Below are positions 7,724 through 15,866 of a DNA stretch of 64,000 nucleotides, in pieces. Source of the stretch: VGJW01 sp035285595 (GTDB lineage: Bacteria; Cyanobacteriota; Sericytochromatia; S15B-MN24; VGJW01); the NCBI GenBank assembly GCA_035285595.1, contig JAYKGV010000002.1, forward strand, positions 66,446 through 130,445. Direction: 5' to 3'. Every line of letters starts with the position of its first letter. Within the stretch, counting starts at the first letter, position 1. Under the pieces are notes generated by a model. That model did no database searches and was not told the origin of the DNA. It saw only the letters and a program-made list of their open reading frames with translations. Both the position numbers and the translations under genes were made by a program.

Positions 7724-10700
7724 GCAGGGCCTCGACCCGGCGAATCTCCTGAGTAGCTCGGATCCCTTCGAACAGATCCCGGGCGCCCAGCAGCAGCGTG
7801 TCGGCCTCGCGGGTCTCACCTGCCTGTCGTGCCAGGTAGGCGAGGTGAACCATGGCTTGTCCCTTGTCGAGGGAGTGGCCGTGACGCCGGACATCCTCGA
7901 GCGCTTCTTTCCCTTGGGCGAGTCCTGCCTCGAGGTGTCCCTCCGCCGCCAGCAAACGACCCTCGAGGAGCCGGATCATGGCGGATTCTGCCTGCTGGCC
8001 GGCGTCGGCGGCCAGGGAGGCTGCCTTCCTGAGGACCTCTCGTGAGGTCTCGAGGCGTTCGGCCAGAAGCAGGGCCTGCCCGAGACCTCGTAGCACCTCG
8101 GCGGCATAGGTACCTGCACCGGCCTGCTCCAGCAGTCGAACAGACGCTTCGAAGCAAGGTATGGCCTCGATCGGAGCCTCGCGGGCCAAGTGAATCCGGC
8201 CGATGAAGTTGGCACAGGCCGCACGACCGAGGGGGTTGCCGAGGCTTTCGTAGAGCGTATCTGCACCTTGGATGGCCTCGGTGGCCTCGTCGAGGAGGCC
8301 GAGTTTCAGTCTCAGGCCTCCCAGGTTGTTCAGGATGTGAGCGCTGCGTGAACGGTCCCCGATGCGCGCACAGATCGCGTGAGCCCTGTCATACGCGTCC
8401 GCGGCGGCTCCCCAGTCCCCCGCCAACTCCTGGGCCATGGCGAGGTTCGTGAGACCGACCACGCGACGGGGAACATCCCGTGCCTCGTCTACAAGAGTCA
8501 GCATCCGCTGGTAGTAGCCGATGGCCTCAGGTCGGCCCCGCCGACTGGCCACGTTGCCGAGGATATTCATCACGTCCGCCATGACCAGCGGCTGCAGATC
8601 GGCTCGGATCAGTCCTAGGGCCAACTGACACTGGGCTTCGGCCTGATCCAGGTCACCCGAGGTCATGAGTTGTTCGGCCAAGGTCGCCCGCAGCGTGGCC
8701 TCCTCCTCGGGGTCGGTGACCTCGCCAATCCGGCGTTGGCACCTGGCGATGGCGCCCCGCGTGTCGCCTTGTCGGATGATGGCCCTGATCAATCCGGCTT
8801 CCCAGCTGCCTCTGTCCGGATCGTCGGGGGCGTGCGCCAGTGCCTCGAGGAAGCCCTCCTGGGCAAGGACGACTTCACCCGTGACCGTCAGGACCGTCGC
8901 GAGTCCAGCAAGGATGTGCGCCTTGGTGAGGCCCGGGTCGATGTCGAGGGTCAGTCGATCGAAATGCTCGAGTGCCTGACGGTACAAGCGGATCGCTTCC
9001 TCATTGCCAAAGGCGAAGCGTGCTTCTTCGGCGGCCTCGAAGGCGTATCGGGTGGCCGGACCGTCCTGTTCGGCCCGACCCAGATGATGAGCCAGAACCC
9101 TGGCCCTGTCTGGCGTACCCGGCACCGTGCGTTCCTCGATGGCCCTTGCGGCCTTTCCGTGCCAGTCCCGGCGCGCCGAGAGCAGCAGGTTCTCGTAGGC
9201 GACCTCCTGTGCGACGGCCTGTGTGAACGCGTGGCGGGCCTCGGGCATCGGGTACAGGAATCCGAGCCTGACCAGATCGGCCAAATCCCTGTCGGCATTT
9301 CGATCAAGTACGACCGACAGCAGGGGATCTTCAACGGTCCTGCCCAGTACGGATGCCACCTGCAAGACCTGTCGGGGTGAAGCATCAAGCTGATCGAGTC
9401 GAGCGGCAAGGGCCCCCTGGACACTGCTGGGCAACCGAAAGCCACCTTCACTGGAAGCGACGGACCACGTGGCACCTTCGCGGACGAGCACACCGGCTTC
9501 CTGAACCGCACGTATCAATTCCTTGAGATAAAAGGGATTGCCTTCTGCCTTGCCAAGGACCTCGTCCACCAGATGACGGACCGCGGGCGAAAGCGATTCC
9601 GGCACGGCCTGCAGAAGCGTCGTGACAAAGGCGCTCGACTCTTCGGGTGCCAGGGGAGCAAGCCGAATCGACCGGAACGTGGGATGTCGTTCAAAAATTC
9701 CGGGCAGCGTTTCAGGCTCACGCGTGGCCAGCAGCAGGAGCAGGCGTACCGTGCCCGCCTCGCGTTCGAGACGTTGCAGCAAGCCCTCGAGCCAAGCGAG
9801 AGAAGGCGCGTCGGCCCATTGGACGTCGTCGATCACGAGGACTGTCGGGCCCTCTCGCGCCATCGCGATCACAAGGTCGTCGAGCACGACGAAACTTGCC
9901 GACCGACGTTGCTGCGGGGAAAGGCTGGCTACTTCGGGATGAGTCACGGGAAGGCCCAGGAGATGGGCCAGAGAAGATGTGCTGCGAGGGACGTTGTACG
10001 GCAGCCAGCGGGCGACGAGGCCCTCGAGCGCGGCGAAGGCCTCCTCGGGCGTTGGGCCTCGGTTCTCGAGCAGTGGCTGCAAGACCGACGCGGCGACGGC
10101 GTGGGCTCGGTCACGATCGAAGGAGACCCCTCGACCCCAAAGGACCAGCGCGCCTTCCTGCCGAAACCGGCGGGTCTCCTGCCTCAGCAACAGAGATTTT
10201 CCCGAGCCGACGTCTCCGGCCAGTATCAAGCCGGCGGGTCGTCCATCGAGGACGGATTGCCAAGACGTTGCCAGCGCCTTTTGTTCCTCGAGGCGTCCGA
10301 TGACATCCGCGTCCTGGCCGCCGAGGGATGGACCTTCGTCATGTTCTGGCCCAAGGATCTGCCACGCGGCCAAGGGTTGGTCCTTGCTGGCCGATGGGGG
10401 CGTCGCTGCCGGTTCACCGCGGAAATGGCCCTGAACCTGTCGCCAGGTTTCGGCCGAAACCAACACCCCGCCCGGCGGCGCGGCAGCCTCCATCTTCGAG
10501 GCGATGGTCACCGTTTCGCCCGTCACCGTGTAATCGGCCCTCTGGCTGCCGCCCACGCTTCCCGCCACCACGAGGCCCGTATGGAGACCCACACGGACCC
10601 TGAGCTTGATGCCGGTCTTCCCCTCGAGATCCTCGGCGAAACCTGACGCGGCCTGTTGCATCGCCCAGCCCGCCAGGACACCACGCAAGGCATCATCCTC

Positions 10701-11165
10701 GTGCGCCACCGGCGCCCCGAAGAGGGCCATGATGGCGTCGCCCAGATACTTGTCGACGACCCCCCCGTAGCGGTAGATGGGCTCGGTCAGAACCTGGAAA
10801 AACCGGTTGACGATGCCGGTGACTTCCTCGGGGTCAAGGCGCTCGGACATGGCTGTGAAGCCCGATACATCCGTGAAGAGGACCGTGACTACACGGCGAT
10901 CCCCCTTGTGAAGTTCGGTCGTGGGGGTCGGCTTCGGAGGTGCCACGGACGAGGGGCCGGCGGACACGACAACCTCCGACACGACGGCCGTCGTGGGCGG
11001 TATGGATTGCGTCCTCTCCTGCTGCATCCCGCACTGCGTACAGAAGGAATGGTCGCGCGCCACCGGGGTGTCGCATGCCGGGCAGCGCGCGCCAAGACCA
11101 CAGCCACACGCCTTGCAGAAGCGGGCGTAGGCGGGATTGGGCGTCGCGCAGCTCGGGCAGCCCAC
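7710..11165 (-). CDS. Zinc-ribbon / class III nucleotide cyclase / STAND-type ATPase / TPR regulator
   Basis: A 1151-residue multidomain protein. Residues 1-50 hold paired zinc ribbons (CPSC...CKAC, CPAC...CTQC). A Ser/Thr/Pro linker leads to a class III cyclase domain at about 87-265, with both metal-binding aspartates in FTDVSGFT and GDAIMALFG. A P-loop GDVGSGKS lies near residue 318, followed by an AAA/STAND ATPase with VLVIDDVQWAD, and the last 450 residues are TPR-like. It probably makes a cyclic nucleotide in response to a signal sensed by the ATPase/TPR part. I set the start at the GTG at 11165, eight bases after the stop of the upstream small gene. The open frame continues upstream to 12251, but only antisense to ccdA. 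Confidence 0.88.
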   Translation of the reverse strand: MGCPSCATPNPAYARFCKACGCGLGARCPACDTPVARDHSFCTQCGMQQERTQSIPPTTAVVSEVVVSAGPSSVAPPKPTPTTELHKGDRRVVTVLFTDVSGFTAMSERLDPEEVTGIVNRFFQVLTEPIYRYGGVVDKYLGDAIMALFGAPVAHEDDALRGVLAGWAMQQAASGFAEDLEGKTGIKLRVRVGLHTGLVVAGSVGGSQRADYTVTGETVTIASKMEAAAPPGGVLVSAETWRQVQGHFRGEPAATPPSASKDQPLAAWQILGPEHDEGPSLGGQDADVIGRLEEQKALATSWQSVLDGRPAGLILAGDVGSGKSLLLRQETRRFRQEGALVLWGRGVSFDRDRAHAVAASVLQPLLENRGPTPEEAFAALEGLVARWLPYNVPRSTSSLAHLLGLPVTHPEVASLSPQQRRSASFVVLDDLVIAMAREGPTVLVIDDVQWADAPSLAWLEGLLQRLEREAGTVRLLLLLATREPETLPGIFERHPTFRSIRLAPLAPEESSAFVTTLLQAVPESLSPAVRHLVDEVLGKAEGNPFYLKELIRAVQEAGVLVREGATWSVASSEGGFRLPSSVQGALAARLDQLDASPRQVLQVASVLGRTVEDPLLSVVLDRNADRDLADLVRLGFLYPMPEARHAFTQAVAQEVAYENLLLSARRDWHGKAARAIEERTVPGTPDRARVLAHHLGRAEQDGPATRYAFEAAEEARFAFGNEEAIRLYRQALEHFDRLTLDIDPGLTKAHILAGLATVLTVTGEVVLAQEGFLEALAHAPDDPDRGSWEAGLIRAIIRQGDTRGAIARCQRRIGEVTDPEEEATLRATLAEQLMTSGDLDQAEAQCQLALGLIRADLQPLVMADVMNILGNVASRRGRPEAIGYYQRMLTLVDEARDVPRRVVGLTNLAMAQELAGDWGAAADAYDRAHAICARIGDRSRSAHILNNLGGLRLKLGLLDEATEAIQGADTLYESLGNPLGRAACANFIGRIHLAREAPIEAIPCFEASVRLLEQAGAGTYAAEVLRGLGQALLLAERLETSREVLRKAASLAADAGQQAESAMIRLLEGRLLAAEGHLEAGLAQGKEALEDVRRHGHSLDKGQAMVHLAYLARQAGETREADTLLLGARDLFEGIRATQEIRRVEALLKQA

Positions 11166-11172
11166 GGCGGTT

Positions 11173-11538
11173 TCAATCTCCCAATGCGAGGACCTGTTGG
11201 CCCAGAAGGACCGTTGCGAGGGCCTCGGGATCCGTGCCGATCTTTCGCGCGGCAGAACGGAGACGACCTGCAAGAGCCGAGGGCAGCGTGAGGGACATCG
11301 AGCCCTCGATCGCGGGTTCGGTCGACCGAGGAGCGAAGTCCTCCCCGTCTTCGTCGACAGGAGCCTGCCACGTGCGCACGACCGGACCCTTGCGTTCCCG
11401 CGGCGGCCCCTTGCGGTCGCGCGGTGGGCCCGAGCGTTCCCGCGGCGGGCCGGAAAAGTCGCCCCGGCCCGGGCCGCGTGGCGGTCGGCCGGCAGAGTCG
11501 CCGCGTGGGGGCCTGGAGGGGGGGCGTGAACTAGGCAC
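11173..11538 (-). CDS. Small Arg/Pro/Gly-rich protein with a C-terminal helical domain
   Basis: 121 residues. The first half is low complexity with repeats of the form GPPRERSGPPRDRKGPPRER, strongly basic and probably disordered, of the kind that binds RNA or acidic partners. The last 40 residues (MSLTLPSALAGRLRSAARKI and onward) look like a compact helical domain resembling the predicted DNA-binding or dimerising end of small regulators. GGAG is nine bases before the GTG start. It stops seven bases before the cyclase gene, so the two likely form an operon. The frame is real by its good ribosome site and position; its function is unknown. Confidence 0.65.
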   Translation of the reverse strand: MPSSRPPSRPPRGDSAGRPPRGPGRGDFSGPPRERSGPPRDRKGPPRERKGPVVRTWQAPVDEDGEDFAPRSTEPAIEGSMSLTLPSALAGRLRSAARKIGTDPEALATVLLGQQVLALGD

Positions 11539-11630
11539 GTGGGGGTCTCCTGCAAATTCGGGTCTGCTGTACCGTACCCTCCGGGGCCCCTACTGCGCCA
11601 GCATGGGCCGATCTCGTGGGAAAAAGGGGC

Positions 11631-11636
11631 TATGAT
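11631..11636 (+). promoter_or_regulatory. -10 hexamer immediately upstream of ccdA
   Basis: TATGAT at 11631-11636 is followed by GGGCGC and then the ATG at 11643. The six-base gap would put the transcription start on or beside the start codon. There is no ribosome binding site between them and I see no convincing -35. Confidence 0.5.
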
Positions 11637-11642
11637 GGGCGC

Positions 11643-12380
11643 ATGAGTCAAGTCAACGTGGCCGTGGCCTTCGGCGCGGGACTGATGTCCTTCCTGTCGC
11701 CCTGCGTGCTGCCCCTGGTGCCCGGTTATCTGTCCTTCGTCGCCGGTGTATCCCTCGATGAACTCAAGGCGGGTGCCGCGACCGCCTCGGGGGCGCGTGG
11801 CCGCGTGCTGTCCCAGACCTTGGCCTTCGTGCTCGGCTTTTCCCTGGTCTTCGTGTTGCTCGGTGCGTCGGCCACGACTCTGGGGGCCTTGCTGCTCGAC
11901 CATCAGGTCCTGATTGGCCGGTTGGCCGGGGCCGTGGTGATCCTGTTCGGTCTGCACACCGCCGGCTGGTTGCGGATTCCTTTCCTGTACCAGGAACGCC
12001 GCGCCAGCGTGAAGAACCGGCCAGCCGGTTTCGTGGGCGCCTTCGTCGTGGGCCTTGCCTTTGCCTTCGGTTGGACGCCCTGTATCGGGCCCATTCTGGC
12101 CTCGATCCTGACGCTGGCTTCTCAGGAAGAGACGTTGGGGCAGGGCGTCGCTCTTCTGGGAGCGTACTCCTGTGGATTGGCCCTGCCTTTCCTGGGGGCT
12201 GCGCTGGCCTTCGACAGGCTTCTGGGGCTGTTCGATCGTGTGAAGAGACACATGCGTGTGGTCGAGGTGGTCAGCGGCCTGCTGCTGGTGTTCGTCGGCA
12301 TCTTGCTGGCCACGGGAGGCCTGACGGTCCTCGGGGGCATGATGCAGCGTCTTCCCCTCCTCAATCGGTTGTCCCTGTAG
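11643..12380 (+). CDS. ccdA: CcdA/DsbD-like thiol-disulfide membrane transporter
   Basis: 245 residues with six hydrophobic segments, the length and layout of CcdA. The two conserved cysteines that shuttle electrons across the membrane are in LSPCVLPLVPGYLSF near the N-terminus and TPCIGPILA in the fourth segment region. The family carries reducing power from cytoplasmic thioredoxin to extracytoplasmic proteins, usually for cytochrome c or disulfide maturation. No cytochrome c assembly genes are adjacent. A GNAT gene follows six bases after its stop. The start is the ATG at 11643; a TTG nine codons upstream has no support. Confidence 0.9.
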   Translation: MSQVNVAVAFGAGLMSFLSPCVLPLVPGYLSFVAGVSLDELKAGAATASGARGRVLSQTLAFVLGFSLVFVLLGASATTLGALLLDHQVLIGRLAGAVVILFGLHTAGWLRIPFLYQERRASVKNRPAGFVGAFVVGLAFAFGWTPCIGPILASILTLASQEETLGQGVALLGAYSCGLALPFLGAALAFDRLLGLFDRVKRHMRVVEVVSGLLLVFVGILLATGGLTVLGGMMQRLPLLNRLSL

Positions 12381-12386
12381 GGTTCC

Positions 12387-12860
12387 GTGTTCGTCTTGCC
12401 TGCTGCTCTATCCTTTCAGTGGTTGCTCGCCGGGGATCCCGGCATCCGTGAAGCCCTGGCTGTCCGTTGGTCGGTCTTCGTGGACGAACAGGGCTTGCCG
12501 GCCGCGGAAGAGGTGGATGAATGGGATGGCGTTTGTGAGCACCTTCTCGCAGTGTTGGAGGGTCGAACGGTGGGAACCGCCCGGTTGATTCCTCTCGATG
12601 CTCACACCGTGCGTGTCGGCCGGGTGGCTGTGATGCGCGAGGCGCGTCACCAAGGCGTGGCGACCCGCCTGATGGTGCATTGCGAGGACCGTGCAAGGAG
12701 CCAAGGACGAGAAGTGGTGCGCCTCTCCGCCCAATGGGGCGTCGTCTCCTTCTATGAGCAGCTGGGTTATGCGGTGACGGGTGCCCCCTACCTTGAGGCC
12801 GGTATCGTGCACGTAGCCATGGTCAAGCGGCTCGGACCTGCGGGAGTGTCCGGGGCTTAG
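12387..12860 (+). CDS. GNAT-family N-acetyltransferase
   Basis: 157 residues with the GNAT fold pattern. The segment TVRVGRVAVMREARHQGVAT is motif A, where the R/Q-x-x-G-x-A/G loop (RHQGVAT) binds the acetyl-CoA pyrophosphate. SFYEQLGYAVTG near the end is the usual final strand and tyrosine motif. The N-terminal VRWSVFVDEQGLPAAEEVDEWD resembles the ElaA/YjcF branch. The substrate cannot be told. It begins with GTG six bases after the ccdA stop, so it is probably translated from the same message. Confidence 0.85.
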   Translation: MFVLPAALSFQWLLAGDPGIREALAVRWSVFVDEQGLPAAEEVDEWDGVCEHLLAVLEGRTVGTARLIPLDAHTVRVGRVAVMREARHQGVATRLMVHCEDRARSQGREVVRLSAQWGVVSFYEQLGYAVTGAPYLEAGIVHVAMVKRLGPAGVSGA

Positions 12861-12968
12861 CGTGGACTTCAGGGCAACTTAACCCTCTCTTCGCAAGTCC
12901 GGCGATGGATGAGCCGATAGTTCTCCCATCCTGCAAGTCCTCCAGAACCCTTACGGAGTGTGCCCCTG

Positions 12969-13577
12969 ATGATCCCGAGTCGGCGTGTTCTGGCAAGCCT
13001 GTTCGCGTCTGCGATCATGGCTTCCGGCCTCGTCCTTTCCGGATGTGGCACCCGAGTCGGTTCGACCGGAGACCCCAACGCGGAGGAGCCTCCTGAGCCT
13101 GTGCAGCCGGCACCCATGCCCTCGTCGGATCCGGGCGGCTCCCTTCCTATCGTCCCCTCTCCCGGCATGCCCGAACCGGGGTTGCCGCCGCTGCCCGTGC
13201 AGCCTGCACCCTCCGTGCGTTTGCAGGTCACTCAAAAGATGTTCAAGACCGAGCTGCTCGGCTGGTTCTCCAAGCCCTACGTGGAGCTGTTGGTCACTAA
13301 TCCCTCCCAGGCGGCACTCGGTGGCACCTTGACCGTGAGTTTCACCAAGAAGGGCGAGCCCACGGGTGACGACCAGACCCGTCAGGTCTCACTCGGCGCC
13401 AATCAAACCCAGACGCTGCGGATGACCGCTGTCAAGGGCAATCCCGACGGGGCCCGCTTCTCCATCTCTACGGACACTCCTGCTGCGATACCCGGCGGCT
13501 TTGGCAGCGGATATGGTTCGGGTTACGGTTCAGGTTACGGCAGCGGCTACGGTTCCGGTTCAGGGTTCGGCTACTGA
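12969..13577 (+). CDS. Lipoprotein with Gly-Ser-Gly-Tyr repeat tail
   Basis: 202 residues from ATG 12969. The signal peptide ends in the lipobox LSGC, with C26 as the lipidated residue. A Pro/Glu-rich linker follows, then a beta-rich domain at about 80-165 (ELLVTNPSQAALGGTLTVSF and following), then a tail of GSGY units to the C-terminus. The middle domain looks like an immunoglobulin or CARDB-like fold and is shared with the next gene (NPSQA, then TLT[VI][ST]F), so the two are tandem paralogues. An ACGGAG motif precedes the start by about ten bases; an in-frame GTG at 12960 is the alternative. Function unknown; probably a surface or periplasmic protein. Confidence 0.75.
   Translation: MIPSRRVLASLFASAIMASGLVLSGCGTRVGSTGDPNAEEPPEPVQPAPMPSSDPGGSLPIVPSPGMPEPGLPPLPVQPAPSVRLQVTQKMFKTELLGWFSKPYVELLVTNPSQAALGGTLTVSFTKKGEPTGDDQTRQVSLGANQTQTLRMTAVKGNPDGARFSISTDTPAAIPGGFGSGYGSGYGSGYGSGYGSGSGFGY
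13503..13574 (+). repeat. 12-bp coding tandem repeat (Gly-Ser-Gly-Tyr units)
   Basis: Six imperfect 12-base units run to the stop codon of the lipoprotein gene, each encoding GSGY or a close variant (the last two read GSGS and GFGY). The third codon positions vary between units, which suggests selection on the peptide rather than very recent duplication. Confidence 0.8.
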
Positions 13578-13603
13578 CGTCACGCTCGTCTTGCTCCTGG
13601 GAG

Positions 13604-13645
13604 CCCCCGGAGACCTTAGGGTCTCCGGGGGAAGTCTCCTTTTGG
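13604..13645 (+). terminator. Rho-independent terminator after the first Gly/Tyr lipoprotein
   Basis: A 12-base-pair GC-rich stem (CCCCCGGAGACC at 13604-13615 with GGTCTCCGGGGG at 13620-13631) closes a TTAG loop. The downstream tract is only moderately T-rich (ending CTCCTTTT). It separates the two paralogous lipoprotein genes. Confidence 0.75.
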
Positions 13646-13791
13646 GGGGCTTTCGGATGGCACGGGGGGCGCCCCCATGCTTAAATCTCTCTTAGGAAAA
13701 TCTTTTCCTGAATTGCGCAAGCCGGGCTCTCCGAGGGGGCGATAATCCCTTAACGCAGGCGCAGGGCCTGGAACCAGTGGAGGGAACCCCG

Positions 13792-14481
13792 ATGTCGAAG
13801 CGGATGCTGCGGATGGCCGCCGTCCTCGGTGCGCTGATGCTGGCCGGTTGTGGTGGTGATCCGGGTTACGTGGATCCGGGCTTCGGCAACACGCCGAGCT
13901 ACCCTTCGGATCCCGGCACGGGCTTCCCGTCTACTCCGACTTATCCTTCCAACCCTTCCAATCCAGGATTTCCCAGCTATCCGTCGAATCCTGGGGTCCC
14001 GTCGGTGCCTGGCACGCCTGCGGTGCCTCCGTCGGCCACCGTCACGGACAAGGCGCGGACGGGAGGGTTCCTGTTCATGTTTCGCAAGATGAAAGCCACC
14101 ATCCAAGTCTCCAATCCGTCTCAGGCGATGTCTTCGGCTACCCTGACCATTACCTTCATGAAGGGTGGACAGACCGTTGAGACCATGACGCAGACAGTGG
14201 ATCTCGCTCCCGGGGAGAGTCGCCAAATTCAAGTCACCTCGACCAAGACAGCGGATGATGTCAGTGCTTATGCCACGTCTAACGGGGGAGGCTCAGGCTA
14301 TCCGACGCCCGTCGGTGGGTTCCCCGGCGGAGGCAGCTATGGTGGGGGCACCGGCAATGGATTCGGCGGTGGTACGGGTTACGGCGGTGGTACAGGCTAC
14401 GGCGGTGGTACAGGTTACGGCGGTGGTACAGGTTACGGCGGTGGTACAGGTTACGGCGGTGGTACGGGCTTCGGGGGCTAG
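13792..14481 (+). CDS. Lipoprotein with Gly-Thr-Gly-Tyr repeat tail, paralogue of the upstream lipoprotein
   Basis: 229 residues. The signal peptide ends in LAGC with C20 as lipid anchor. A Pro/Ser/Asn-rich linker (SYPSDPG, TYPSNPSNPG) leads to a beta domain at about 90-160 with VSNPSQAMSSATLTITF, matching the upstream protein. The tail is made of GGGTGY repeats. GGAGGG seven bases before the ATG at 13792 fixes the start. The gene lies between a terminator and the Mla-like operon, whose first gene begins nine bases after its stop. Probably envelope-exposed; role unknown. Confidence 0.75.
   Translation: MSKRMLRMAAVLGALMLAGCGGDPGYVDPGFGNTPSYPSDPGTGFPSTPTYPSNPSNPGFPSYPSNPGVPSVPGTPAVPPSATVTDKARTGGFLFMFRKMKATIQVSNPSQAMSSATLTITFMKGGQTVETMTQTVDLAPGESRQIQVTSTKTADDVSAYATSNGGGSGYPTPVGGFPGGGSYGGGTGNGFGGGTGYGGGTGYGGGTGYGGGTGYGGGTGYGGGTGFGG
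14371..14475 (+). repeat. 18-bp coding tandem repeat (GTGYGG units)
   Basis: Five full copies and a partial copy of an 18-base unit encode GTGYGG in the lipoprotein tail. The three copies at 14407-14460 are identical to one another, so copy number could change by slippage without breaking the frame. Confidence 0.85.
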
Positions 14482-14490
14482 ACGCCCCCC

Positions 14491-15180
14491 GTGGTCTTCC
14501 GCCACGGTGATCCCGGGCAGGCAGCCGGACCTATCGGTTTCCTGCCCGTCGTCGTCCTTCTCGGCACGATGGGAGCCGTGGCCAGTCTTCATGGCCTGAG
14601 GGTCCTGGAGCCAATGGGGGCGGTGGCGTGGCTCGGCCAAGCCCTGGATCGCGTGACGAGTCGCCAGGTAGCTCCTTTGCTGGCTGCTCTGGTGCTTGCA
14701 GCTGAGGCCGCCTCGGCCCTCGCGGGTGCCATGGTTGTCATGGCTCAGCAGGAAGGCTGGGCTGCGCTCCGTCTTCTCGGACGGACTCCCAGGACTTGGT
14801 GGGGGGCCGCTGCGCTCTGGCGCGGAATCGTGGGCGGCGCGAGCTACACGTTCGTGGGATGGCTTGCCTTCGTGGCCGGGGGAGCGATCGTGCTGTCGGT
14901 TCTCGGGCGATCCCTGGAACCTTGGATGGGGGCATTTCTCCGCCCGGGTCTGTTTGGAGACATCGGCACGGGCGTGCTCAAGGGAGCGTTTTTCGGGCTT
15001 GGCGTGCAGCTCACGGCTTTTTGCACAGGGGAGGGAGCCATCAGGGCTCTTGCCGAGGGACGAGGTCCCGCTGGCGAGGAGGCTGTTGGTGAAGCGGCAG
15101 GTACCGCTGTGGTCAGAGCTCTGCTTTTCCTGGCGATGGCCGAGGCGATCTGGGTTTTTCTGATCGAGGTCAAGGGGTGA
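14491..15180 (+). CDS. MlaE-like ABC permease, first of two
   Basis: 229 residues, very hydrophobic, with about five membrane segments and the general pattern of MlaE/YrbE permeases of ABC lipid transporters (a short N-terminal helix, EAASALAGAM in the region of the conserved E..SG loop, and VLKGAFFGLGVQLTAFCTGE near the end). It starts at a GTG nine bases after the lipoprotein stop and its TGA overlaps the next gene's GTG. With the second permease, the ATPase and the MCE protein it would form an inner-membrane complex moving lipids between membranes. Assignment rests mainly on context plus weak motifs. Confidence 0.7.
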   Translation: MVFRHGDPGQAAGPIGFLPVVVLLGTMGAVASLHGLRVLEPMGAVAWLGQALDRVTSRQVAPLLAALVLAAEAASALAGAMVVMAQQEGWAALRLLGRTPRTWWGAAALWRGIVGGASYTFVGWLAFVAGGAIVLSVLGRSLEPWMGAFLRPGLFGDIGTGVLKGAFFGLGVQLTAFCTGEGAIRALAEGRGPAGEEAVGEAAGTAVVRALLFLAMAEAIWVFLIEVKG

Positions 15181-15866
15181 CGGGTTTTGACCCCAGGGAA
15201 AGTGAGCTCCCTGCAGCGGTGAGGGTCTCCTGGGAGGGCTTCAGGCTCGCTGTCGTGCCGGTGATGGTTGTTGCCGCCTTGCTGGCACTTGCCCTGACCA
15301 TTCTCGCCCTTGGGCCATTTGCGAGGCTCGGGGCGCCCTCCAAGATCGGGGCACTGGAGGGCAGACTTTTCCTTGACGAACTCATGCCGTTGCTCGCGAC
15401 AGCCTTGGCGACAGCCCGATGGGGTGCCGGTCGGACGGCCGAGGCGGCCATGATGCAGCACGGTGGGCAAAGGGAGGCGCTCCGCCTGCTGGGGGTTTCC
15501 TTGGTTCGGCGCCTCCACTTCTCCGGGATGGTTGGCATGTCGCTGGCCCTGCCCGCCTTGACGCTCTGGGCCAGCTGGGCCGCCTTCCTGACTGCAGCCC
15601 TTACGGCTCGATTGCATGCCGGATTGCCCCTCGACCTTTTCTGGGATGAGGTCCTTAGGGTGGCCACGCCGGCAGATCTGGGTCTCGCCCTTCTGAAAGC
15701 CATGGTGTTTGGGACAGGGGTCGGCTGGATGGCCACACATGCAGGACTTGCGTCTGCGCCCGGACCTCACGGATTGTCGCGTGCGGTTTCGGTCGGAGTC
15801 GTGCGGTCGACGTGGATGGTGGGGGTCGTCAATCTTCTTCTTACCGGGATGTGGACTCTCCGATGA
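15177..15866 (+). CDS. MlaE-like ABC permease, second of two
   Basis: 229 residues, the same length as the preceding permease and similar in design: an opening amphipathic helix with VSWEGFRLAVVPVMVVAALL, and LGLALLKAMVFGTGVGWMATHAG, where MlaE proteins carry a conserved K-x-x-x-F-G motif. The two permeases differ enough to be distinct subunits, so the complex may be a heterodimer. The GTG start overlaps the previous stop (GTGA), and its own TGA overlaps the ATPase ATG (ATGA), which points to coupled translation. Confidence 0.72.
   Translation: MTGFDPRESELPAAVRVSWEGFRLAVVPVMVVAALLALALTILALGPFARLGAPSKIGALEGRLFLDELMPLLATALATARWGAGRTAEAAMMQHGGQREALRLLGVSLVRRLHFSGMVGMSLALPALTLWASWAAFLTAALTARLHAGLPLDLFWDEVLRVATPADLGLALLKAMVFGTGVGWMATHAGLASAPGPHGLSRAVSVGVVRSTWMVGVVNLLLTGMWTLR

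Noticed and set aside
11166..12251. Upstream extension of the minus-strand cyclase frame to a 1513-residue product
   Set aside because: The added part is antisense to ccdA and to the Arg/Pro/Gly-rich gene. The zinc ribbons give a natural N-terminus at 11165, eight bases after the previous stop.
13692..13708. AGGAAAA/TTTTCCT palindrome as a second terminator or operator
   Set aside because: It is short, AT-rich and lies after a stronger terminator; nothing else supports it.
14371..14475. Possible CRISPR-like array
   Set aside because: The repeats are contiguous 18-bp coding units without spacers, inside a lipoprotein tail.
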